DNA from: Burkholderiales bacterium
GTDB lineage: Bacteria > Pseudomonadota > Gammaproteobacteria > Burkholderiales > JAEUOS01
Length of the DNA: 56,578 bases
Assembly: GCA_016790635.1 (NCBI GenBank)
Contig: JAEUOR010000027.1
Span: 1-56,578, forward strand
Reading direction: 5' to 3'
Of the stretch, positions 36,805 to 46,201 are shown piece after piece (positions within the stretch are counted from its first letter, which is position 1; each line of letters begins with the position of its first letter). The notes below the pieces were generated by a model. It was not told the origin of the DNA, did not search any database, and was given only the letters and a program-made list of their open reading frames with translations. A program made the translations under genes and the position numbers.

Positions 36805-37119
36805 TCATGCGGCGATGGTCGCCTCGTCGGTGCGCTTGTCACCCTTGTTGTCGACCCAGGAGACGACCACCTTGTCCCCGGCCTTGGCGCCGCCGAACTG
36901 GAACTGCAGGTAGGGGTTCTTGGATATCGCCGGCCCCCACTGTGCGGCCAGTACCGTGCGGCCATTGTGGGTGGCCGTGACTTCCTGGATGAAATGGGCG
37001 GGGACGGTCTTGCCGGTGGAATCGCGGCGCTGGCCGGTTTCCATTTCGTGACTCATGAGGACGCGGACGACGGCCTTGTCGCCCTCCATCTTGGCGCGGA
37101 TGCGCATCGGGTCTGCCAT
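36805..37119 (-). CDS. soxZ: Sulfur carrier complex subunit SoxZ
   Basis: The 104-residue immunoglobulin-like protein pairs with SoxY. It begins RIRAKMEGDKAVVRVLMSHEME and contains HFIQEVTATHNGRTVL and KAGDKVVVSWVDNKGD, the conserved SoxZ strands. AGGAGATAAGC precedes the ATG. It has no signal peptide and is co-exported with SoxY by the Tat pathway. Confidence 0.96.
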   Translation of the reverse strand: MADPMRIRAKMEGDKAVVRVLMSHEMETGQRRDSTGKTVPAHFIQEVTATHNGRTVLAAQWGPAISKNPYLQFQFGGAKAGDKVVVSWVDNKGDKRTDEATIAA

Positions 37120-37152
37120 GCTTATCTCCTGTGTGCGTGTGGGAGCGGGCGG

Positions 37153-37632
37153 TCAGCCGCCGCAGCCGCCCAGGGTGACCTTGACTTCGCGCGTGGCCAC
37201 GAAGTAGCGGCCGTCGGCACGCACCAGCGCGTGCACCTGCGAGGTCTCGCCCATCTTGACCCGGGTCGTGACCGTCGGGTCGGTGCCGGACGGTATGGTG
37301 AAGGACGCCGCGAGCGAGTTGGGGTTCTTTTCCACCAGGATCGAGATCGACTCGGTCTTGGGGAGGTTGGACGTCACGGAGATCGGCACGACCGCACCGT
37401 TCTCGGCGATTTCCGGCGTGGAGCCCCACGAGACTGCCGTGGTGGGCGCTGCGCTGGCGCCGCCCAGGCTCTTGACGACATTGTCCACGCCCTTGGCACC
37501 AAAGGCCGCCTGGTTCCAGGAAGCGCGTGCCTCGCGTGGCGAGATCAGTCCGGCGGCGGCGAACAGGGCGAACACCGCCATCGTCCCGCCGGTCTTGAGC
37601 GCCTCGCGGCGCGAGGTTCCGTGCATATTCAT
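37153..37632 (-). CDS. soxY: Thiosulfate carrier protein SoxY
   Basis: The 159-residue carrier has a Tat leader (SRREALKTGG then a hydrophobic stretch ending ARA) and the C-terminal swinging arm GGCGG, whose cysteine (Cys157) holds the sulfur intermediate. ATG 37632 has GGAG eight bases upstream; a second in-frame ATG follows two codons later. It lies between soxD and soxZ with short gaps. Confidence 0.96.
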   Translation of the reverse strand: MNMHGTSRREALKTGGTMAVFALFAAAGLISPREARASWNQAAFGAKGVDNVVKSLGGASAAPTTAVSWGSTPEIAENGAVVPISVTSNLPKTESISILVEKNPNSLAASFTIPSGTDPTVTTRVKMGETSQVHALVRADGRYFVATREVKVTLGGCGG

Positions 37633-37691
37633 GATGCTTTCTCCTTGACCCCTCGAAAGGGCAAATGAAACCGCGATTTTAAGCCTTGCCG

Positions 37692-38759
37692 CTATTGCGG
37701 CAAACCCTTGAGAATCCACTGCGCCAACTGCCGTGCATCGGCCTCCGAGACCGCTGCGGCCGGCATCGGCGCGCTGCCCCACACCCCCTGACCACCGTTC
37801 TTGATCTTGCCCGCCAGGTAGGACTCGGCGCCGCTGTCGGATTTGTACTTGGCGGTGATCTCGGCAAAGCTCGGGCCAACAAGTCGCTGGTTGGGTGCAT
37901 GACAGGCAAGGCAGGCTGATTTTTCGGCCAGCGTTCGTACCGCCGCGTGCTCGGACGGCGGCACGGCGGTTGCCGCGCGCGCCATCGTGACCTGCCCGCG
38001 CACGGCCCCCCACGGACGCATCTGGTCAGCCAGGTTGCCGTGCGCGTCACGCGCGTGATCGGGGATGCGCGAACTGATCGCCACCGGGGTGTCGCAGTTG
38101 CGCATGCAGGCGACGTTCTTCACATCCGGCTTGCCGCTGGGCAGCCACAGGCCGTGCTTGTCGCTCTTGCCGTTGCGGTTGGGCAGCTTGGCCTGGACGT
38201 CACGGATGTTCTCGTCGGAGAGCGTGAAGTCACCGGGCAAGATGTCGCCCAGATGCAGCATGTAGGCGGTGACCGCGTAGACCTCCTCGACACTCAGGGT
38301 GCGCGGGTTGTTCCAGGGCATGGCGCGATTGACGTAGTCCCACAACGAGGCCAGGCTGGAAAGCTTCATCAGCGTGGTGCGCTGCGACTCGGTGCCGGAG
38401 GTGAGTCCGGCGACGCGACCGCGCTGCATGTCCTCCTTGGTCGTGCCGCCGACGATCGGTGGAAAGACCTGGTTGGACTCGCCGAAGATGCCGTGACAGG
38501 AGGCGCACTTGGCTTCCCACACGTCCTGACCTTTTGCGACCGTGCCGCGGCCGCGCGGCAGCCCCTTGAAGTCGGGACGCACGTCGATGTCCCAGGCCTT
38601 GATCTCGGCAGGCGTGGCGGTGCGGCCGACGCCGGGAAAAGGGTCGCGTGCCAATGTGCCGCCGCTCGCGACCAGCACGCCGACGGCCACCACGTGAGCG
38701 AGCATGACCAGACGTCCCGCGCGCGGGCGGCGTGTCACGGCCGGATCAGAGCTGGACAT
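37692..38759 (-). CDS. soxD: Sulfur dehydrogenase diheme cytochrome SoxD
   Basis: The 355-residue periplasmic cytochrome has two heme motifs, CASCH (Cys85-His89) and CLACH (Cys283-His287), and an N-terminal hydrophobic signal segment. It is the electron-accepting subunit of SoxCD, which oxidises the sulfane sulfur on SoxY and releases six electrons. Its start overlaps the end of soxC by 14 bp. With SoxCD present, thiosulfate can be oxidised fully to sulfate without sulfur globules. Confidence 0.94.
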   Translation of the reverse strand: MSSSDPAVTRRPRAGRLVMLAHVVAVGVLVASGGTLARDPFPGVGRTATPAEIKAWDIDVRPDFKGLPRGRGTVAKGQDVWEAKCASCHGIFGESNQVFPPIVGGTTKEDMQRGRVAGLTSGTESQRTTLMKLSSLASLWDYVNRAMPWNNPRTLSVEEVYAVTAYMLHLGDILPGDFTLSDENIRDVQAKLPNRNGKSDKHGLWLPSGKPDVKNVACMRNCDTPVAISSRIPDHARDAHGNLADQMRPWGAVRGQVTMARAATAVPPSEHAAVRTLAEKSACLACHAPNQRLVGPSFAEITAKYKSDSGAESYLAGKIKNGGQGVWGSAPMPAAAVSEADARQLAQWILKGLPQ

Positions 38760-40077
38760 TGCTCACCTCGCCGGATTTCGCCACCTGCCAGTTCTGGATC
38801 GCGTTGTTGTGATAAATTGACCGTGTCCCGCGGACCGCGCGCAGCTGGCGCATGGTCGGCTGCACGTAGCCGGTCGAGTCCGTCACTCGACTGGCCAACA
38901 GTGCTTCACCACCGTTCCACACCCAGGGCAGGGTGAAGCGCGTCAGGCATTTAGACAGGATCGGTGTCTGCAGGGTCGCGGTCTTCCAGTTGCGTCCGCC
39001 ATCGACGCTCACGTCCACACGCGCGACCTTCCCGCGCCCGCTCCAGGCCAACCCGGTGATGGTGTAGTAGCCGGTGGCGGTGAGCCTTTGTCCGCCCGAA
39101 GGGGAGGTGATGACACTCTTGGCTTCCTGGATCGAGGTGTACTGGCGGTGCGTGCCGTCGGGCATCAGGTCGGTGTAGTGCAGCACCTCGTCCTTGGCGC
39201 CGAATGGCTGGTCGCCGACCTCGATGCGCCGCAGCCACTTGACCCACGAGACACCCTGCACGCCGGGCACGACCAGGCGCAGCGGGTACCCGTTTTCCGG
39301 GCGCAGCATCTCGCCGTTCATGCCCCAGGCGAGCATGACCTCACCGGATTCGACCAGCTCCATCGGGATGGTGCGGGTCATGCCGGAGCCGTCGCCGCCT
39401 TCGGCCAGCACAAAGCGGCCGCGGCGAATGTCGGCGCCGCAGTGCGCCAGCACGTCCTTCAGCCGAACCCCGGTGAACTCGCTGCACGACAGCATGCCAT
39501 GCGTGTATTGCACCGTCGGCACCGCGACGTTGCCCCATTCCATCCCGGTATTGGCGCCGCATTCGATGAAATGCATGCGCGACACCGAGGGCAGGCGCAT
39601 CAGCGCCTCCATGGTGTAGACCTTGGGCGCGCGCACCATGCCCATGACCATCAGGCGGTGTTCGGCGGGGTCGATCTCGACGAAGCCCTGGTGATGGCGC
39701 TCGAAATGCAGGCCCGAGGCCGTGATGATGCCGAACATGCCCTGCAGGGGCGAGAACGACACCGAGGCCGCCGATACGCGCGTCAGCCCCGGCGACTCGC
39801 GCCGGGCCAGGTTGGACTCGTATTTCGAAGGCATCCCGTACGGGCTGGCCGCGACCGGTTTGCCCAGCGAGGTGGCATGCGGCTGCGGCTCGAGAATGAC
39901 CTTCTCTCCGTCAGCCGACTGGGCACCGGCAGTCCCGGCGCCGACGGCGGCCGCCCCTGCCAGGGCGCTGCGCAGGAAGTCGCGCCTGCCTGATTGCACC
40001 GCACGGATCGCTTCGGCGTCGAGAAAGTTTTCCGGGGCCCTGACGAGTCGTCCGGGTCGGGATTCGGCGAACATCAT
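38746..40077 (-). CDS. soxC: Sulfur dehydrogenase molybdenum subunit SoxC
   Basis: The 443-residue sulfite-oxidase-family protein has a Tat motif (SGRRDFLRSALAG, residues 29-41) and the molybdenum cysteine in HFIECGANTG (Cys173). The cofactor loops PYLRLV-like NGYPLRLVVPGVQGVSWVKW and a C-terminal dimerisation domain follow. It heads the soxCDYZAXB cluster. ATGATG at 40077 has no Shine-Dalgarno site, the upstream sequence being AT-rich. Confidence 0.95.
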   Translation of the reverse strand: MMFAESRPGRLVRAPENFLDAEAIRAVQSGRRDFLRSALAGAAAVGAGTAGAQSADGEKVILEPQPHATSLGKPVAASPYGMPSKYESNLARRESPGLTRVSAASVSFSPLQGMFGIITASGLHFERHHQGFVEIDPAEHRLMVMGMVRAPKVYTMEALMRLPSVSRMHFIECGANTGMEWGNVAVPTVQYTHGMLSCSEFTGVRLKDVLAHCGADIRRGRFVLAEGGDGSGMTRTIPMELVESGEVMLAWGMNGEMLRPENGYPLRLVVPGVQGVSWVKWLRRIEVGDQPFGAKDEVLHYTDLMPDGTHRQYTSIQEAKSVITSPSGGQRLTATGYYTITGLAWSGRGKVARVDVSVDGGRNWKTATLQTPILSKCLTRFTLPWVWNGGEALLASRVTDSTGYVQPTMRQLRAVRGTRSIYHNNAIQNWQVAKSGEVSNVQL

Positions 40078-40112
40078 GAAATAAGAATATGCTAATAGAC
40101 GGCGGAAATATA
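40078..40112 (-). promoter_or_regulatory. AT-rich sox promoter region
   Basis: On the minus strand TATATT (40112-40107) is a good -10 box. ATTAG-N6-CTTAT lies just downstream of it, at about 40096-40081, as an imperfect palindrome of the size bound by ArsR-type sox repressors. No clear -35 box was found. The element could control the whole soxCDYZAXB operon (inference). Confidence 0.35.
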
Positions 40113-40173
40113 GACAACATGCGCAAGCAATGCACGCTGCGGCGCAGCAATTTTTCCGCGGGGAGCTGCCCGC

Positions 40174-40653
40174 CTAGGCCGGCGGCGCGCAACCTACGAG
40201 GCCATCGACATACCCTTCGGCCGCGCTGCAGATGGTCAGTTCCTGGCGCCGGCGTGTCTCTCCCTCTTTTGCCAGGCCAAGGTGTACCCAGCGACCGTAC
40301 TCGTGGATGATCTGGTCGAAGGCGATGGTCGAGCCGGCGATGCGCCTGGCCACTTCGAGGGGCGAGCCGAATTCAGGGCAGGTGAAATCGGCAGCCAGTC
40401 CCAGGGCGTGTCGCGAGTGGGGCACACCGCCGACGGCCGCATTTAGCGCGGGCGAGCGATACGCGCTGGTGATGACCAGCGGATGGCCGATGAGTGCTTG
40501 CACCTCTTCGAGCACGAAGGCAAGCCGCCTGAGGTTGCCCAGGTGCGCGGGGTCGGCGCGGTTGTCGATTCCGCGCGCGTGCGCCGTTTCCGAGGCGGTC
40601 AGGAGGCCCAAATCGAAGTTGCGGGACAATCGCACGCTTGCAAGTCTATCCAT
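40174..40653 (-). CDS. M15-family zinc peptidase (D-Ala-D-Ala carboxypeptidase-like)
   Basis: The 159-residue protein has the M15 metal motif SRHALGLAADF (SxHxxGxAxD form), the preceding ITSAYRSPALN block, and the late WVHLGL histidine. It lacks a signal peptide, resembling phage-type or cytoplasmic M15_3 enzymes acting on peptidoglycan cross-links. The start at 40653 is inside the 5' region of the divergent HAD gene, so the two genes nearly abut. Confidence 0.85.
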   Translation of the reverse strand: MDRLASVRLSRNFDLGLLTASETAHARGIDNRADPAHLGNLRRLAFVLEEVQALIGHPLVITSAYRSPALNAAVGGVPHSRHALGLAADFTCPEFGSPLEVARRIAGSTIAFDQIIHEYGRWVHLGLAKEGETRRRQELTICSAAEGYVDGLVGCAPPA

Positions 40654-40661
40654 CTCCCGTC

Positions 40662-41315
40662 GTGCGCCAACACCGCTCGCGTGCCGCCCTGTGGCTGTTC
40701 GACCTTGACGACACGCTGCACCGCGCGACACCGGTGATCTTCGGGCGCATGAACCGCGCCATGACGGAGTACGTCATGCGTCACGTCGGTGTCGATGAAG
40801 GGGCGGCCGACGAATTGCGGCGCGAGTATTGGGAGCGCTACGGTGCGACCCTCCTGGGCCTGATGCGGCGACATGCGGTCGATCCGGACCACTTTTTGCG
40901 CGAGACGCACGTCTTTCCCGATCTGGCGCACGTGATCGACTACGACCGCCGCGTGCGGCGGCTGCTGAAAAGCCTGCCGGGGCGGCGCGTGCTGGTTTCG
41001 AACGCGCCACAGCACTACGTGCACGGCGTACTGCGTGAAATGCGCCTGCATGGCCTTTTTGACGCGGTCGAGACCATCGAGTCGATGAACTACGTGCCCA
41101 AACCGGCGCGTTCCTCGCTGGCACGAATACTCAAACGCCACCAGGCGCGCGGCCGGCGTGTGGTCATGGTCGAGGACAACCTCGCCAATCTCCGGACTGC
41201 CAAGCGCCTGGGATTGACCACGGTGTGGATTGCCCGCACGCCGGGGCGTCCGGCTTTCGTTGACGTCAAGCTCGCTTCAGTGCTTCAATTGAGTAAGCGC
41301 TCACGCTTGATGTAG
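40662..41315 (+). CDS. HAD-superfamily pyrimidine 5'-nucleotidase-like phosphatase
   Basis: The 217-residue protein has motif I DLDDTLH (nucleophile Asp near residue 14), motif II VLVSNAP, a conserved Lys in YVPKP, and motif III VMVEDNLANL. An all-helical cap lies between motifs I and II. It resembles the SDT1/PhoB-type pyrimidine nucleotidases. Start is GTG 40662; a TTG 24 bases upstream is possible. It precedes slmA by 18 bp and is probably cotranscribed, a pairing common in betaproteobacteria. Confidence 0.85.
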   Translation: MRQHRSRAALWLFDLDDTLHRATPVIFGRMNRAMTEYVMRHVGVDEGAADELRREYWERYGATLLGLMRRHAVDPDHFLRETHVFPDLAHVIDYDRRVRRLLKSLPGRRVLVSNAPQHYVHGVLREMRLHGLFDAVETIESMNYVPKPARSSLARILKRHQARGRRVVMVEDNLANLRTAKRLGLTTVWIARTPGRPAFVDVKLASVLQLSKRSRLM

Positions 41316-41333
41316 ACCTACAAGGGACAAGCC

Positions 41334-41906
41334 ATGCCCCGTGCCGGAGACCGCAAGACCCAGATCCTGCAGCTGATCGCAACGATGCTGGAGTCGCCCA
41401 AGGGAGAGAAGATCACCACCGCCGCGATGGCGGCCAGGCTCGACGTATCCGAGGCGGCGCTCTATCGGCATTTCGCCAGCAAGGCGCAGATGTTCGAAGG
41501 CCTGATCGAATTCATCGAATCTTCGATCTTCAGCCTCATCAATCGCATCACCGGCGAGGAAAGCGAGGGCTTGAAGCAGGTGCATGCCATCGCCGTGATG
41601 TTGCTGGGTTTCGCGGGGCAGAACCCGGGCATGACCCGGGTCCTGATCGGCGATGCGCTGGTGGGCGAAAACGAACGTCTGCAGGCGCGCATCAACGCGC
41701 TCGTCGAGCGCATCGAAGCCGCGCTCAAGCAGTCCCTGCGCATCGCACAGACCCAGGGCGCGTTGCCGGATGCGCTCGATGTTTCTGCGCAGGCCAACGC
41801 GCTCATCTGTTACGTGATCGGGCGCTGGCACCAATACGCCAAGAGCGGCTTCAAGAAGAACCCGGCCGAGGGGCTGGAGAGACAGCTGCCGTTGCTGCTG
41901 GGTTGA
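41334..41906 (+). CDS. slmA: Nucleoid occlusion factor SlmA (TetR fold)
   Basis: The 190-residue TetR-type protein shows the SlmA pattern ILQLIATMLESPKGEKITTA, VSEAALYRHFASKAQMFEGL, FIESSI and LLGFAGQNPGMTRVL, ending in the ERQLPLLL helix. SlmA binds chromosomal SBS sites and blocks FtsZ ring assembly over the nucleoid. AAGGGAC lies upstream of the ATG. Confidence 0.9.
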   Translation: MPRAGDRKTQILQLIATMLESPKGEKITTAAMAARLDVSEAALYRHFASKAQMFEGLIEFIESSIFSLINRITGEESEGLKQVHAIAVMLLGFAGQNPGMTRVLIGDALVGENERLQARINALVERIEAALKQSLRIAQTQGALPDALDVSAQANALICYVIGRWHQYAKSGFKKNPAEGLERQLPLLLG

Positions 41907-41925
41907 GGCGCACGGCAGCCGCCAG

Positions 41926-42681
41926 TCAGGCGGTCGGCGCCTTGCACACCGCGCATTCCACGTCCCTGCGGTAGCGCACTTCCCGCCAGCGCATCGCCAG
42001 GCCGTCAAGCAGCAACAGCTTTCCGAGCAGCGGCTCTCCCACGCCGGCAGCAAGCTTGAGCGCCTCGGCAGCCTGCATGGTGCCGATGATGCCGGTCAGG
42101 GGGGCGAAGACGCCCATGACCGCGCAGCGCGTCTCGTCGACATCCTCACCTTCGGGAAACAGGCAGTGATAGCAGGGTGCGCCGTCCTGGCGCGCGTCGA
42201 ACACGGTCAACTGCCCGTCGAAACGGATCGCCGCACCCGAGACCAGCGGCTTTTTCAGCTTCACGCAGGCGCGATTGACCGCGTGGCGGGTGGCGAAGTT
42301 GTCGCAGCAATCGAGCACGATGTCGTGCGCGCCGACCAGTTCTTCCAGGCGCGCCGGGTTCGCCCGTTCGACCAACGCGGATACGACCACCCCGGGGTTG
42401 TACGCAGCCAGGGTCGTCTGCCCGGATAGAGCCTTGGGCACACCGATGCTCTCCATGCGGTGCAACACCTGGCGTTGCAGGTTGGTCAGGTCGACACGGT
42501 CGTCATCGACCAAGGTCAGGTGGCCGACTCCGGCCGTCGCCAGGTAGAGCGCCGCGGGCGAGCCCAACCCGCCGGCGCCGATCACCAGCAGTCGCGCGAC
42601 GCGCAGGCGCTCCTGCCCCTCGATGCCGATCTCGGGCAGAAGGATGTGCCGCGAGTAGCGCAGCAGGTCGTCGTCGTTCAC
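41926..42681 (-). CDS. moeB: MoeB/ThiF-family adenylyltransferase
   Basis: The 251-residue E1-like enzyme adenylates a C-terminal GlyGly of MoaD or ThiS-type sulfur carriers. It has the nucleotide site GAGGLGSPAALYLA, DRVDLTNLQRQ, DCCDNFATRH, and zinc cysteines in CYHCLF and CAVC. GTG 42681 gives the standard MoeB length; upstream codons run toward ctpA with no conserved residues. It sits 58 bp after ctpA, an order typical of betaproteobacteria. Confidence 0.9.
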   Translation of the reverse strand: MNDDDLLRYSRHILLPEIGIEGQERLRVARLLVIGAGGLGSPAALYLATAGVGHLTLVDDDRVDLTNLQRQVLHRMESIGVPKALSGQTTLAAYNPGVVVSALVERANPARLEELVGAHDIVLDCCDNFATRHAVNRACVKLKKPLVSGAAIRFDGQLTVFDARQDGAPCYHCLFPEGEDVDETRCAVMGVFAPLTGIIGTMQAAEALKLAAGVGEPLLGKLLLLDGLAMRWREVRYRRDVECAVCKAPTA

Positions 42682-42739
42682 GGCGGGTACGAACAAGAAC
42701 AGGGGCCGGCGGCCCCTGCGTGCATGGCGTTGCACCGCG

Positions 42740-44170
42740 CTACTTCTTCGCCTCGGCGGTGCGCGGGCCGGGCTGGGGCGCCGACTTCTCGCCCTTGACC
42801 GGCTGGCCCTTCAGCAGATTCAAGGCCTGCTGGAACTGGAAGTCCTCGGCGCTGCCGAATTCGATGCGCGCCGGCGGCTTGGCGTCTTCCTTCTTGTCGG
42901 CCTCGGGCGCCGCCGGCTGCGGGGCGCCGGGCTTCTCCGCATCCGGGTCGCGATCGTTGGTCAGGTGATTGGCCAGATCGGCTTCGCGCATGCGCGGACC
43001 GCGCGTCGGGCCGGAGGCGGTCTCGCCGACGATCCAGTCCGGAATGATGCCCTTGGCCTGGATCGATCGCCCGGAGGGGGTGTAGTAGCGCGCCGTGGTG
43101 AGCTTCATGCCCGCGCCATTGTTGAGATTGAGCTTGGTCTGCACCGAACCCTTGCCGAAGGTGGTCTGCCCCATCACGACCGCGCGCTTGTGATCCTGCA
43201 GGGCGCCGGCGACGATCTCCGAAGCCGAGGCCGAGCCGTCATTGACCAGCACCACGATGGGCACGGTCTTGATCCCGGGCGGCAGGTTGCGCAGCGCGTC
43301 CTCGCGTGTGCGGAACGAATACTCCTCGGGCGTGGCCAGATACGAATGCTTGGTGTCGGGCAGGCGGCCGTTGGACGAGACCACCACGGTACGCGACTCG
43401 AGGAAGGCCGCCGACACGCCGATGGCCGAATGCAGCAGGCCGCCCGGGTTGTTGCGCATGTCGAGCACCAGCCCGGTCAGCTTGCCGCCGGACTCCTTGT
43501 ACATGCGTTCGATGTTGCGCGCCAGATCCTCGACGGTGCGTTCCTGGAATTGCGTCACGCGGATGTGCGCGACGCCCGGCTCGATCAGCTTGGATTTGAC
43601 GCTCTGCACCCGGATCACTTCGCGCACCAGCGTGATTTCGATGGGCCGGTTCTCGCCCTTGCGCGCAATGGTGAGCTTGATCGAGGTCTTGGGCTTGCCG
43701 CGCATGCGCTTGACCGCGTCGGTGAGCGATATGCCCTTGGTCGAAGTGTCGTCGATCTTGACGATCAGGTCCCCGGCGCGGATGCCGGCGCGCGCTGCAG
43801 GGGTGTCCTCGATCGGCGAGACGACCTTGACGAAGCCTTCCTCGGTGCCGACCTCGATGCCGAGTCCGCCGAATTCGCCGCGGATGCCGGTTTCGAATTC
43901 CTTGTTCTCCTCAGGGTCGAGGTAGGAGGAGTGCGGGTCGAGTTCGGTCAGCATGCCCTTGACCGCGCCGGTCAGGAGTTTCTTGTCATCGACCGTGTCG
44001 ACGTAGGCCTGCTTGATGTTGCCGAAGACTTCGGCCAAGGTCTGGATTTCGGCCAGGGGCAGGGGACTGCGCGCTTCGCGTTGCGCGACCGCGGAAAAAT
44101 TGAGCCCCAGGAGCACGCCGGCAACCACGCCGACGCCGATTAAGCCGCTGCTTTTCCACTTGCTGTTCAT
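42740..44170 (-). CDS. ctpA: Carboxyl-terminal processing protease (S41)
   Basis: The 476-residue periplasmic protease has an N-terminal membrane anchor/signal (GLIGVGVVAGVLLGLNFSAVA) and a PDZ domain around GIRAGDLIVKIDDTS. The catalytic serine lies in NDGSASASE and the lysine in TFGKGSVQTKL. The C-terminal 90 residues are proline, alanine and lysine rich. It trims periplasmic proteins and often regulates peptidoglycan hydrolases, which fits its placement just downstream of envC. Confidence 0.95.
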   Translation of the reverse strand: MNSKWKSSGLIGVGVVAGVLLGLNFSAVAQREARSPLPLAEIQTLAEVFGNIKQAYVDTVDDKKLLTGAVKGMLTELDPHSSYLDPEENKEFETGIRGEFGGLGIEVGTEEGFVKVVSPIEDTPAARAGIRAGDLIVKIDDTSTKGISLTDAVKRMRGKPKTSIKLTIARKGENRPIEITLVREVIRVQSVKSKLIEPGVAHIRVTQFQERTVEDLARNIERMYKESGGKLTGLVLDMRNNPGGLLHSAIGVSAAFLESRTVVVSSNGRLPDTKHSYLATPEEYSFRTREDALRNLPPGIKTVPIVVLVNDGSASASEIVAGALQDHKRAVVMGQTTFGKGSVQTKLNLNNGAGMKLTTARYYTPSGRSIQAKGIIPDWIVGETASGPTRGPRMREADLANHLTNDRDPDAEKPGAPQPAAPEADKKEDAKPPARIEFGSAEDFQFQQALNLLKGQPVKGEKSAPQPGPRTAEAKK

Positions 44171-44183
44171 GACCGTTCTCCCG

Positions 44184-45362
44184 TCATTGCCGCACCCAGG
44201 ATAGCGGGTCGAACGGCTTGCCCTGGTGCCTCAATTCAAAGTATAGACCCGTCTCCGGGTTACCCCCGCTGTTGCCCACCTTGGCGATCGCGTCGCCGCT
44301 CGCGACCGCGTCACCCACCTGCTTGTATACGGACTCGTTGTTGCCGTAGATGCTCAAGTACTCGTTGCCATGATCGACGATGATGAGGTTGCCGAACCCG
44401 CGCAGCCAGTCCGCGAACACCACGCGTCCCGGCGCGACGGCGCGCACATCCTCGCCGCCGGCGGCGCGGATGAACAAACCCTTCCATGTCGTACCGCCTT
44501 CAGGACGTGGACTGCCAAAGCGGTTGGAGAGTTCCCCGCGCGACGGCAGGCGCAGCTTGCCGCGCAGGGACGCGAAGGCGCCGGACAGGCCTGCCTCGGC
44601 GACCGCGTCGACTTTCTCGCCGGGCCGGCGCGGCTTTTCCGCCCCCGGGCGGCGTTGCGGCACCAGCTTGGCCAGGCGTTCCACCAGGTCGGTCAGGCGC
44701 TTCTCGTTGCGTTCCAGGGTCGAGACCTCGCGGCGCTGCGAGCGGATCTGCGTGGACAACCGGGTCAGCACCTTCTTCTTCGCTTGCGACTCGCGCGCAA
44801 GATGCTCGCGCTCGGCCTTCTGGCGGGTTTCGATCTCGGCCAATTCCACGGTCCGGTCGCGCGCCTCGGCGGCAAGGCGCTGCAGTTGCGCGAGATCGGC
44901 GCGCAGGTTGTCGATCAGCTTGGCCTGTGCGCGCGAAACGTAACTCGCATAGTGGATCTCGCGTGCGGCCGCGGCCGGATTCTCGCCGGAGAACAGCATC
45001 TGCAAATACCCGCGCTTGTGCTGCACATACTCGTCGTGGATCAGGCGCGAGAGGCGGGCGCTGCGGTCCGCAGCGGCATCGCCGGCTGCCTTGCTGCGCC
45101 GCCCCAGGTCCTGCAGGCGGTCCTGGGCCACACCTTTCTCTCCCGCCAGGTCGCGCAGCGCCCGGTTGGCTTCCGAGATCGCCTTTTCCGATTCCTTGAG
45201 CGCGTCTGCCGCCTCGGCGCGGTCGCCTTCGATCTTCTCGATCTCCTTCTTGAGCGTCTCGATGCGCGCGCGCAGCGCCTTCAGTTCATCCGGCGTATTG
45301 GCGGCCACCGGGCCGACGCCCAGCGAAGCCGCGATCGCGGCAGCAAACGCAAGTCGGCGCAT
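44184..45362 (-). CDS. envC: Murein hydrolase activator EnvC family
   Basis: The 392-residue periplasmic protein has a signal peptide (AFAAAIAASLGVGPVAA) and a long coiled coil (residues about 25-240, rich in K/E/R). Its C-terminal LytM domain lacks the metal histidines (WKGLFIRAAGGED, DHGNEYLSIYGNN), as in EnvC proteins that activate amidases rather than cut. ATG 45362 gives a compact signal; a start at 45416, overlapping the gpmA stop (TGATG), would add 18 residues and is also plausible. Confidence 0.9.
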   Translation of the reverse strand: MRRLAFAAAIAASLGVGPVAANTPDELKALRARIETLKKEIEKIEGDRAEAADALKESEKAISEANRALRDLAGEKGVAQDRLQDLGRRSKAAGDAAADRSARLSRLIHDEYVQHKRGYLQMLFSGENPAAAAREIHYASYVSRAQAKLIDNLRADLAQLQRLAAEARDRTVELAEIETRQKAEREHLARESQAKKKVLTRLSTQIRSQRREVSTLERNEKRLTDLVERLAKLVPQRRPGAEKPRRPGEKVDAVAEAGLSGAFASLRGKLRLPSRGELSNRFGSPRPEGGTTWKGLFIRAAGGEDVRAVAPGRVVFADWLRGFGNLIIVDHGNEYLSIYGNNESVYKQVGDAVASGDAIAKVGNSGGNPETGLYFELRHQGKPFDPLSWVRQ

Positions 45363-45415
45363 GCGGGCGGCGAGCCGCTTCTGCCCGGAGGCATGCGGCA
45401 GCGCCGGAGGGCACA

Positions 45416-46165
45416 TCAGGTCCGCGCCTTGCCCTGCGCCGCCACGGCGGCCTGGGCGCGCGCGATTTCCTCGGGGTCGGCCAGGTAGTAGTGCCGGATC
45501 GGGCGCAAGCGATCGTCGAGTTCGTAGACCAGGGGCTGGGCGGTCGGGATGTTGAGGCCGACGATCTCGTCCTCGCCCATCCCGTCCAAGTACTTTATCA
45601 AGGCGCGCAGGCTGTTGCCGTGCGCGGCAATAAGCACTCGTTCGCCCTTCGACAGGGCCGGCGCGATGCGCTCGTTCCAGTAGGGCAGCACGCGCGCCAC
45701 GGTGTCTTTCAGGCATTCGGTGGCGGGCAGCAGGCCCGCATCGACATCGGCGTAGCGAGCGTCGATGCGCGGATGACGCGGGTCGTCGGCGGACAGCGGG
45801 TCGGGAGCGATCGCGTAGGCGCGCCGCCACGTAAGGACCTGCGCATCGCCGAAGCGCGCCGCGGTCTCGGCCTTGTTCAGGCCCTGCAGCGCGCCGTAGT
45901 GGCGTTCATTCAGGCGCCAATGCTTCTCGACCGGAATCCAGGCCAGGTCGAGTTCATCGAGCACCACGTTCAAGGTGCGGATGGCGCGCTTCAGGAGGGA
46001 AGTGAATGCGCAATCGAAAACGAAACCGCGTTCGCGCAGGAGTGCGCCGCCGCGCTTGGCCTCGGCGACGCCGGCCTCGGTCAGGTCGACATCGGTCCAG
46101 CCGGTAAAGCGGTTTTCTCGGTTCCATGCCGATTCACCGTGCCGCATCATGACGAGCGTTGGCAT
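45416..46165 (-). CDS. gpmA: 2,3-bisphosphoglycerate-dependent phosphoglycerate mutase
   Basis: The 249-residue cytosolic enzyme interconverts 3- and 2-phosphoglycerate. The phosphohistidine motif [12 protein letters not shown] is at the N terminus, followed by [27 protein letters not shown] and the second histidine in [15 protein letters not shown]. It heads the gpmA-envC-ctpA-moeB minus-strand series. Confidence 0.96.
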   Translation of the reverse strand: MPTLVMMRHGESAWNRENRFTGWTDVDLTEAGVAEAKRGGALLRERGFVFDCAFTSLLKRAIRTLNVVLDELDLAWIPVEKHWRLNERHYGALQGLNKAETAARFGDAQVLTWRRAYAIAPDPLSADDPRHPRIDARYADVDAGLLPATECLKDTVARVLPYWNERIAPALSKGERVLIAAHGNSLRALIKYLDGMGEDEIVGLNIPTAQPLVYELDDRLRPIRHYYLADPEEIARAQAAVAAQGKART

Positions 46166-46201
46166 TGTCGTGTCGTGTCAGTCCTGTCGGGGCAGGTATT
46201 T

